Origin: Lachnospiraceae bacterium | Lineage (GTDB): Bacteria; Bacillota; Clostridia; Lachnospirales; Lachnospiraceae | Length of the DNA: 64,000 nucleotides | Assembly (NCBI GenBank): GCA_022797535.1 | Contig: JAAWKU010000001.1 | Span: forward strand, 62,001-126,000 | Direction: 5' to 3' | In this document: positions 57,741 through 64,000 of the stretch, one piece after another | How positions within the stretch are numbered: position 1 is the stretch's first letter | Layout of the letters: every line of letters begins with the position of its first letter | Translations under genes and position numbers: made by a program | The notes under the pieces: model-generated | Told to the model about the DNA's origin: nothing | Seen by the model: the letters and a program-made list of their open reading frames with translations, nothing else | The model's database searches: none

Positions 57741-60095
57741 TTATTGCCGTTCATCCAGATATATCTGCACCCGCTTCTGAATGGTGTCTATTACTGTATC
57801 CATATCTTTGTCGGAATGAAAATAACTGTTCGCCTCTTCCATCACAAGGTCAAAGACTTCATCCGAATCAACAGACATGGGTACCGCTTTCCCCAATAGT
57901 TCCTCATACTCCTCCAGCCAGGAACTTCCGTCCGCTTTCGCTGGTAACTGGTAACCAGTATTGTTCGTGGATTTCCAATAGTATGTTTTACCCGCCTCAT
58001 TGTAGGCGACCTGGATCCCAGGTATATCAGCTCTGACACTGATGGACTTGGACAGAAGCTGCTGGCTCTCCAGGCTGAGCAGATAGTTGACCAGCTCTTT
58101 CACTCCCTCTTTCTCCATGGCGCCTTGATTGACCACCAGCATACCATTGTCCGTCAGGAAGTGACTGCCTCCCACATCGGAGGGATAACCTGCCAGATTT
58201 GCGCTGTCACCCAATTTCTCGCAGGTCTCGCTGAAAATCTTCATATCCCACACCATGAGCTCCACTCCCAGATAACCTCCCGACACCAGCGGCACAGTGC
58301 GGTCAAGGTAAGTGCTGTTATTTTCGGCCTTTTGGGTCATTTCCTTGACCGTTTTCAGAATCTCCCGGAACTCCGGACAGTCAAAACCGCTCTTCCCATC
58401 CTTCAGAAACGGGGAATTCGAAATATCCATACCCAACAGAAAATGCAGATTATAAAAGTATTCATCCTGGCCGGATATATCCACAAACAGACCTTTGATA
58501 TCGTCATGTTCGGCAAGCAGGGACAGTATATCCCGGGTTGTCCAGGTATCCTCCTGCCAATAGGCCCTGCTGGTCAGGAGGGTTCTGACATACACCGACA
58601 GGGGAACCGCATACAGGCCGTCCTCGTAAGTCCCCGCCTGAACCGCCCCCGGCAGCAGGGCGTCCAGGGTATCCCTGGAGAGAAGCTGCCCCAGCTCTCC
58701 CAGCGCCCCGTTGGCCTGCAGGGCCTTCACATTCTGTCGGGGCAGAAACAAAAGATCCGGCCCCCCTCCGTTGGCCACCTCCAGCAATACTCTGTCGGCC
58801 TCCGCCTCCTGGTAAGCCGCCTTATATTGGATTCCGAGGGAGGGATTCTCCCTGCCAAAGCTGAGCACCCTTTCCGCAAAGAAGGAACTCTCACCATACA
58901 GATTGACCACCTCTATTCCACCCTCCACGGCAGGCAGTTCCTGGGCAGACTGCTCCTGGGAGAGCGTCAAAATATATCGCTGGGCTTCATTTGTATTCGT
59001 CACCAGCAGCCTGAGTTCATCCCCTGCGGGCATCAACGCCATTTCCAGTGTATCCATATAGCTGCCGACTTCATCCAGCCCTGCCAGCAGCTTTCTCTCT
59101 CCTGTGTCAGTATCCCAGCTTACCAGTTGGTGATCCGCAGCGTAGTACAGCAGGTTTCCCCACATGCCGTACCATCTCTGGACATTTTTGATTCCCTGGA
59201 GAGAATAGCGGTTTGCTTCCCCCGTATCCGGGTCCAGCCAAATCCACTCCCATTCTCCCGGCACGCCGCAGACAAGAATCCTTTTTCCGTCAGAGGTGCG
59301 GAAACTCTGGCTGCCTGCGCCGTTTTCCGAGGGATAGGCATAGCTCCCCGCCAGCCTTCCTTCGGAATCCAGCACATAAGCAGTCTGTCCGCCCGCATCG
59401 TCTATGTACACATTTCCCTGGCTATCGCTGCCCAGAAACAAATCGGCATATGCAAGTCCCTCCTGGACGCCGTTTTCCCGCAGAGTGTCCGTTAGTTCCA
59501 CCTTATTCAGCATCTGTCCCTGACAATCCGTATACACAGCATAATTTTGGATCTCCTGCTTATCATCGGCACTCCTGCCGCTGACCCAGAATACCAGTTT
59601 GTTTTCGTTTACCACGTCCATTCCCTGTATTAAGCCGCCTTCTATCTCCCAGGCGCCGGAAGACAGAGGGAGCTGTTCTCCCTCCCCCGTCTCTCCGTCA
59701 ATCTTATGCAGAGAGGCACTCACGGTATTCTGCAGATGGTATGAATCCAGCACATAGAAATCGCTGTTCCAGGCAAGCTGAATACAGGTATGGGCAACCG
59801 TTCCCCCAGGTTCGCTGTACTCTATGAATTTATTGTCATTTACATACAAGAGCGCATCCTTCACAGCTCCTGCCGCAGGAAGTCTCATTTCCTGCCAGTC
59901 CGTCTCCGTCTGGGGCTCAGGAGTTGCTGTCTGCCCGGTCCCGGTGGTTTCCGCCCCGGCAGCCACCGTCCCGCCGGGTTCCGGCTCCTGTCCGCAGGCG
60001 GCAAGCAGGAGACAGATGCTTACCAAAAAGCCTATTTTTCTAAATATTTTATGTCTCATCGTTATCCTTCTCCCACATTTCTGAAATATGGACAA
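57741..60095 (-). CDS. Lipoprotein: propeller-like N-terminal half fused to extracellular solute-binding domain
   Basis: Lipobox LLAACGQE; blade-like NVYIDDAGGQTAYVLDSEGRLAGSY; SBP half with GGGPDLLFLPRQNVKALQANGALGELGQLL. Confidence 0.75.
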   Translation of the reverse strand: MSIFQKCGRRITMRHKIFRKIGFLVSICLLLAACGQEPEPGGTVAAGAETTGTGQTATPEPQTETDWQEMRLPAAGAVKDALLYVNDNKFIEYSEPGGTVAHTCIQLAWNSDFYVLDSYHLQNTVSASLHKIDGETGEGEQLPLSSGAWEIEGGLIQGMDVVNENKLVFWVSGRSADDKQEIQNYAVYTDCQGQMLNKVELTDTLRENGVQEGLAYADLFLGSDSQGNVYIDDAGGQTAYVLDSEGRLAGSYAYPSENGAGSQSFRTSDGKRILVCGVPGEWEWIWLDPDTGEANRYSLQGIKNVQRWYGMWGNLLYYAADHQLVSWDTDTGERKLLAGLDEVGSYMDTLEMALMPAGDELRLLVTNTNEAQRYILTLSQEQSAQELPAVEGGIEVVNLYGESSFFAERVLSFGRENPSLGIQYKAAYQEAEADRVLLEVANGGGPDLLFLPRQNVKALQANGALGELGQLLSRDTLDALLPGAVQAGTYEDGLYAVPLSVYVRTLLTSRAYWQEDTWTTRDILSLLAEHDDIKGLFVDISGQDEYFYNLHFLLGMDISNSPFLKDGKSGFDCPEFREILKTVKEMTQKAENNSTYLDRTVPLVSGGYLGVELMVWDMKIFSETCEKLGDSANLAGYPSDVGGSHFLTDNGMLVVNQGAMEKEGVKELVNYLLSLESQQLLSKSISVRADIPGIQVAYNEAGKTYYWKSTNNTGYQLPAKADGSSWLEEYEELLGKAVPMSVDSDEVFDLVMEEANSYFHSDKDMDTVIDTIQKRVQIYLDERQ

Positions 60096-60198
60096 GCCAA
60101 CAGCTTTTCCATGCCTTTGCGCCGATGGGTATCAATCAATATCCAAATTCTGTCCAGGTCCAGGGAATCAAAGGCTGGCATATTGCCGGAACGTCTAA

Positions 60199-60510
60199 TC
60201 AGTAGTCAATACCACAGAGACTGTGCTTCTCATGGTAATAGGTGTCGCCTCCTATGGCATAGCCGCAATCCGTGCACAGCAGAGAAGTCCTTTCAACCCA
60301 CTTTGAGTAATTGCAGGTCTGCGGCCCCTGGCTTGCCTGCAGGGTGACAGAATGGCTGCCCGTCTTATAGTCCACCGTTTCTCCAAACCATTTTGTATTC
60401 TGATGCTTACAGGCCCCTCCTGTACCGGCAGAAGCTATCAATGTCATCCCGGTACACAGGATGCAGACGCAAGCCGCCGAAATCAATTTCATGCCCATTC
60501 TTTTCTTCAT
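60199..60510 (-). CDS. Small secreted Cys-containing protein
   Basis: Signal peptide LISAACVCILCTGMTLIASAG; TCNYSKWVERTSLLCTDCGYAIGG. Confidence 0.7.
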   Translation of the reverse strand: MKKRMGMKLISAACVCILCTGMTLIASAGTGGACKHQNTKWFGETVDYKTGSHSVTLQASQGPQTCNYSKWVERTSLLCTDCGYAIGGDTYYHEKHSLCGIDY

Positions 60511-60674
60511 AAATAATTTCCTCCTTCATATTACCGCCAGCCCAGATACCACTTTAAAACACTTTTTAGATACACCATCATAATACCCCATCCCTTTCCC
60601 TTTGTCAAATATCTCATTAAATATACATGATTACTAAAACGTTCTCAAATTATATCTCACATTATCTATTAATC

Positions 60675-60710
60675 CAAAAAAAGACCATCCGGCAAAACCG
60701 AATGGCCTTT
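60675..60710 (-). terminator. Intrinsic terminator of SDR gene
   Basis: AGACCATCCGG-caaaa-CCGAATGGCCT, T-rich on minus strand. Confidence 0.7.
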
Positions 60711-60724
60711 CTCAACTCTAATAT

Positions 60725-61471
60725 TCAGGCTCTCATCAGACCGTCCACGCTCAGCACCACACCGCTGATATAGGACGCTTTCTCCGACGCCAGGAACACA
60801 AAGGCGTTGGCAATGTCCTCCGGCTGGCCCAGACGGCGCAGGGGGATACGTGCGATCATGGGATCAATCACTTCCTTGGGCACCGCTTTCATCATATCTG
60901 TCTCCGTGATGCCCGGAGCCACCGCATTCACCCGGATGCCCTTGGGGCCCAGTTCCCGCGCCAGAGAGAGGGTAAAGCCGTTCACGGCGAACTTGGAGGT
61001 GGGATAGGCTACCCCGCTGGGCTGTCCTGATATGCTGACCATGGAGGAGGTGTTGAGGATCACGCCGCTGCCCTTCTTTTCCATAATGTCGGCCGCCGCC
61101 TTGGAGCAGTTGAAGGTACCCTTTACATTCAGATCCATCACTTTGTCAAAAGTCTCCTCCGTATAGCCGGAGAAAGGTGTGCTCTCCGAGACCCCCGCGT
61201 TGTTCACCAGGATGTCCAGACTGCCATACTGCTCTGCCACCCGGTCAAACGCCGCTTTTACATCCTCAAAGCTGCTGAGATTGGGCCAAATGCCCTCCAC
61301 CCTGGCTTCAGGAAATTCTTCCTTCAACTGAGCCACGGCCTTGTCCGCCGTCTCCTGCCTGCTGGCGCACAGCACCACTGACGCGCCCTCCTGCAAAAAC
61401 GCCCTCACCGTGGCGAAACCGATTCCCCGGCTTCCGCCTGTCACGATAGCTACCTTGTCCTTCAATACCAT
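60725..61471 (-). CDS. Short-chain dehydrogenase/reductase (FabG-like)
   Basis: VAIVTGGSRGIGFATV, ILVNNAGVSE, AYPTSKFAVNGFTLSLARELGPKGIRVNAVAPG. Confidence 0.93.
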   Translation of the reverse strand: MVLKDKVAIVTGGSRGIGFATVRAFLQEGASVVLCASRQETADKAVAQLKEEFPEARVEGIWPNLSSFEDVKAAFDRVAEQYGSLDILVNNAGVSESTPFSGYTEETFDKVMDLNVKGTFNCSKAAADIMEKKGSGVILNTSSMVSISGQPSGVAYPTSKFAVNGFTLSLARELGPKGIRVNAVAPGITETDMMKAVPKEVIDPMIARIPLRRLGQPEDIANAFVFLASEKASYISGVVLSVDGLMRA

Positions 61472-61759
61472 AGCACCCTCCTGCCTGTTTGAATTTTTAA
61501 TAGTATACGCAATTTATTATAGCCGTACACCGGGCCTCTGTCAATTTCCTTTCTGCAAAAAGCCCCTCGGGGGTGCGGACCTCCTCTCTGTTTTAACGAT
61601 GGCCTTTATGTCTCCAGTCTATATTCACAGGCCGCCCTGTCTATGTTTTTCCTTATTTTTACGCAGTATAACCACAAACTGCCTGCCGATCTGGGAAAAA
61701 CTCACAGCATGCAAATGCCCCTTGTCATCCTTCCTGAAAAAGAATAAAATGAAAAAGCA

Positions 61760-61781
61760 TTGTAAGAAACTTGTAAGAAAC
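61760..61781. promoter_or_regulatory. Perfect 11-bp tandem repeat, candidate response-regulator operator
   Basis: TTGTAAGAAAC TTGTAAGAAAC upstream of an OmpR-family gene. Confidence 0.5.
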
Positions 61782-61935
61782 ACCCTGCTGTTTTTGTAAA
61801 TATTTAGGATTATCCTGATACCAGCTTGAGAGAGACAGCTACACTTTTTCAGAGTAAACCAAGTTCACGCCGGAGGGCTGCGACAGAGAATGCCGGGACA
61901 GCACCTGGGTATACGGGTTTGCGGAAAGGGACAAC

Positions 61936-62646
61936 ATGAGCGATTGCGTGTTGGTCGTGGATGACGACCGGGAGATTGTAAAGGCCATCAGCATCCTGCT
62001 GGAAGGAGAGGGCTATGAAGTGCTGAAAGCCTACGACGGACTGCAGGCCCTGGATATTCTTGCCACCCGTCAGGTACGGCTGGTACTCATCGATGTGATG
62101 ATGCCGAAGCTGGACGGACTGTCGGCAGTGATGCGCATCCGGGAGAGGCAGAATATCCCCATCATCGTGCTCTCCGCAAAAAGCGAGGACACCGACAAGG
62201 TGCTGGGGCTTTCCATGGGAGCGGACGACTATGTGTCCAAGCCCTACAATCCCCAGGAGTTGGCGGCACGGGTGAAAAGCCAGCTGCGCCGCTACACCCT
62301 GCTGGGGGACATCAACGCCGGGAACTGCGCGGGAGAGATCAGGAACGGACGGCTTGTATACCGCACAGAGGAAAAAGCCCTCTATGCGGACGGGGAACCC
62401 GTCAAACTCACCGCCACGGAAACCAGGATCGTGGACCTGTTCATGCGCAATCTGGGACGGGTGTTTCCCGCCGAGGAGATTTACCGCCGGGTATGGGACG
62501 AGGAGGCTTTCGCGTCAGAGAACACCGTGATGGTGCATATCAGACGCATTCGGGAAAAAGTGGAACTGAATCCAAAAGAGCCAGAATATATAAAGGTGGT
62601 GTGGGGCATTGGATACAAAATGGAAAAACAGAAAAAAAGGAATTAG
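61936..62646 (+). CDS. OmpR/PhoB-family response regulator
   Basis: VLVVDDDREIVKAI, LVLIDVMMPKLDGLSAVMRIR, LSMGADDYVSKPYNPQELAARVKSQLRRY; winged-helix C-terminus. Confidence 0.95.
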   Translation: MSDCVLVVDDDREIVKAISILLEGEGYEVLKAYDGLQALDILATRQVRLVLIDVMMPKLDGLSAVMRIRERQNIPIIVLSAKSEDTDKVLGLSMGADDYVSKPYNPQELAARVKSQLRRYTLLGDINAGNCAGEIRNGRLVYRTEEKALYADGEPVKLTATETRIVDLFMRNLGRVFPAEEIYRRVWDEEAFASENTVMVHIRRIREKVELNPKEPEYIKVVWGIGYKMEKQKKRN

Positions 62647-62650
62647 TTTT

Positions 62651-64000
62651 ATGATCTTCTTCGCAGGGGTCAGCCTGACGCTGAGCGGCACGGTCAGCCT
62701 TCTGCAAAATCTTCCGGGGGATTTCTCCTGGAGACATCCGGCCAGAGCGCTGCAGGACGACTACCAGCAGAACTGGCGTTTCAGGGGGTATATCTCGGAC
62801 CGCCTGGAGGCCTTTCTGGCCATGGCCACAGACTCTTTTAGTGGCCATTATTATGGTTACTATGGGGGTGGCGACTACTTCGCTCCAGGGGTTTATGTAG
62901 AGCAGGCTACCGAAGGTACCGCTTCCTTTGTGCCAGATATTCCCTGGGAACTCCAGGAGATATATGAGGAAACGCAGCTGCAGCCAGACCCCTACGAGTG
63001 GATCTTCAATCCGGATACGGAAAGGTGGGAACCGGAAATGGAATTTCTCACGGAGGAGCAACGCCGTGAACAATACAGGAAAGCTGCCCGGCAGTACCAT
63101 GACAGCATCAAACAGGACGAGAATCTGCTCTACTCCATATCCTATGACGGCAAGGTCCTCTACGCCAATTCGGAACTGCTTCCCCAGGAGGACAAACTGA
63201 CCCCGCCGGAGGGGTACAATTTCCTGTTGCAATATGCGGAGGGAAAAGTTCGGATTATCAAAGACGGAATCGAACTGGATGTCTACGGGGACGGCTACTA
63301 TCGGAACGATAGCGCGTGGTATGTGCCCGGCTACCGCAATTTCCCGGCGGATGAAGATATGAAAAAGGCCGTGATCTATATGGCTGTGGCCAGAGAACCC
63401 GTATTGTATTCGGAAAGTTCCTACGGCAGAGGCGGTTACCGCCAGATGGACAATTCTCTGTACTGGATGCAGTACAACACAAGAGAAAACAGAAGGGCAA
63501 TGATCCGAAACATAATATGCCTGGGAACAGGGCTGGCGCTGCTGCTGGCATCGTTCCTGTGCCGGAAGTCCAGGCAGGAAGCGAATGCGGGCATCGCCCG
63601 GTTTACCGGGAAAATATGGTTTGAGGCCAAGATCCTCATGGGGCTTCTGATCCTGTACCCCCTGTTCCTGGGCTGCGTCATGTGGCTCTCCCAAAACTAC
63701 GGGGACTCTATCAGTGAAGTCATCTATCAGGCGGAGGCAGAATCCTACGGCTATGCTCTCTCCTATGTAGGCCTTTCTCTGGGCCAGGCCGTGTTCCATC
63801 TGCCCGTTTTGGTGTGGATCCTGTTGTTCTGGCTGCTCTATCTGGCCTTCAATGACCTGCGGTACAACAGGAAAGTGTGGAAGCATGGACTGGTGGCCAA
63901 ACTTTGTCGGACCTTTAGCGTCAGGGATCTGAAACAGCCTTTGCCCGTGAGGACAGCCCACCGCAATGGAGCCGCTTTTGCCGCAGCCGCCGTCTATGGA
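62651..64000 (+). CDS. Membrane sensor protein, probable histidine kinase N-terminal part (truncated by window end)
   Basis: Manual translation MIFFAGVSLTLSGTVSLLQNLPGDFSWRHPARALQDDY...RRAMIRNIICLGTGLALLLASFLC...; open to 64000; follows the response regulator. Confidence 0.75.
   Translation, partial: MIFFAGVSLTLSGTVSLLQNLPGDFSWRHPARALQDDYQQNWRFRGYISDRLEAFLAMATDSFSGHYYGYYGGGDYFAPGVYVEQATEGTASFVPDIPWELQEIYEETQLQPDPYEWIFNPDTERWEPEMEFLTEEQRREQYRKAARQYHDSIKQDENLLYSISYDGKVLYANSELLPQEDKLTPPEGYNFLLQYAEGKVRIIKDGIELDVYGDGYYRNDSAWYVPGYRNFPADEDMKKAVIYMAVAREPVLYSESSYGRGGYRQMDNSLYWMQYNTRENRRAMIRNIICLGTGLALLLASFLCRKSRQEANAGIARFTGKIWFEAKILMGLLILYPLFLGCVMWLSQNYGDSISEVIYQAEAESYGYALSYVGLSLGQAVFHLPVLVWILLFWLLYLAFNDLRYNRKVWKHGLVAKLCRTFSVRDLKQPLPVRTAHRNGAAFAAAAVYG

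Noticed and set aside
58125-59495. 456 aa plus-strand ORF
   Set aside because: Antisense to the propeller-SBP lipoprotein with lipobox and coherent domains.
62540-63961. 473 aa minus-strand ORF
   Set aside because: Antisense to the continuous plus-strand sensor-kinase reading frame, which has TM segments and follows the response regulator; the antisense translation is low-plausibility and Pro/Arg/Gln rich.

Overview
The window looks like a chromosomal segment from a Gram-positive Firmicute, probably Lachnospiraceae (inferred from gene content and style; no search was run). Left to right: (i) 1-4.7 kb, three overlapping minus-strand large serine recombinases, a DUF6870-like ORF and decayed mobile-element fragments. 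(ii) 5.0-28.2 kb, a near-continuous minus-strand block that I read as a contractile-injection / type VI-like apparatus: vWA protein, large sheath-like protein, two Hcp-like tube proteins, a small frame-interrupted ORF, two FHA proteins, two PP2C-type proteins, two uncharacterised structural-type proteins, a giant Hsp70/actin-fold ATPase, a TssK-like protein, an Imm43/DUF1629-like protein, two VgrG-like spike proteins, a DcrB/DUF1795-like adaptor candidate, a DUF4280(PAAR-like)+GH19-like effector, a DUF3298-like putative immunity protein and a second effector/immunity-type pair. No ClpV and no TssJLM-like membrane complex is visible. (iii) 28.5-33.7 kb, AT-rich lipoproteins (solute-binding + propeller-like), a small secreted protein, an agrB remnant and other gene debris. 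(iv) 33.8-38 kb, a chemotaxis receptor, an ASKHA/RACo-type protein with a coding minisatellite, and DUF4250. (v) 38.2-49.0 kb, an acetylated (galacto)glucomannan utilisation locus (GH1::ManA fusion, two SGNH esterases, GH130, epimerase, LacI, GH36). (vi) 49.3-55.1 kb, a repeat surface protein interrupted by an in-frame amber, a class B sortase with N-terminal repeats, and GH32. (vii) 55.5-64 kb, nitroreductase, pyrBI, a propeller-SBP lipoprotein, a small secreted protein, an SDR and a two-component system cut by the window end. No rRNA, tRNA or CRISPR array was recognised by eye.
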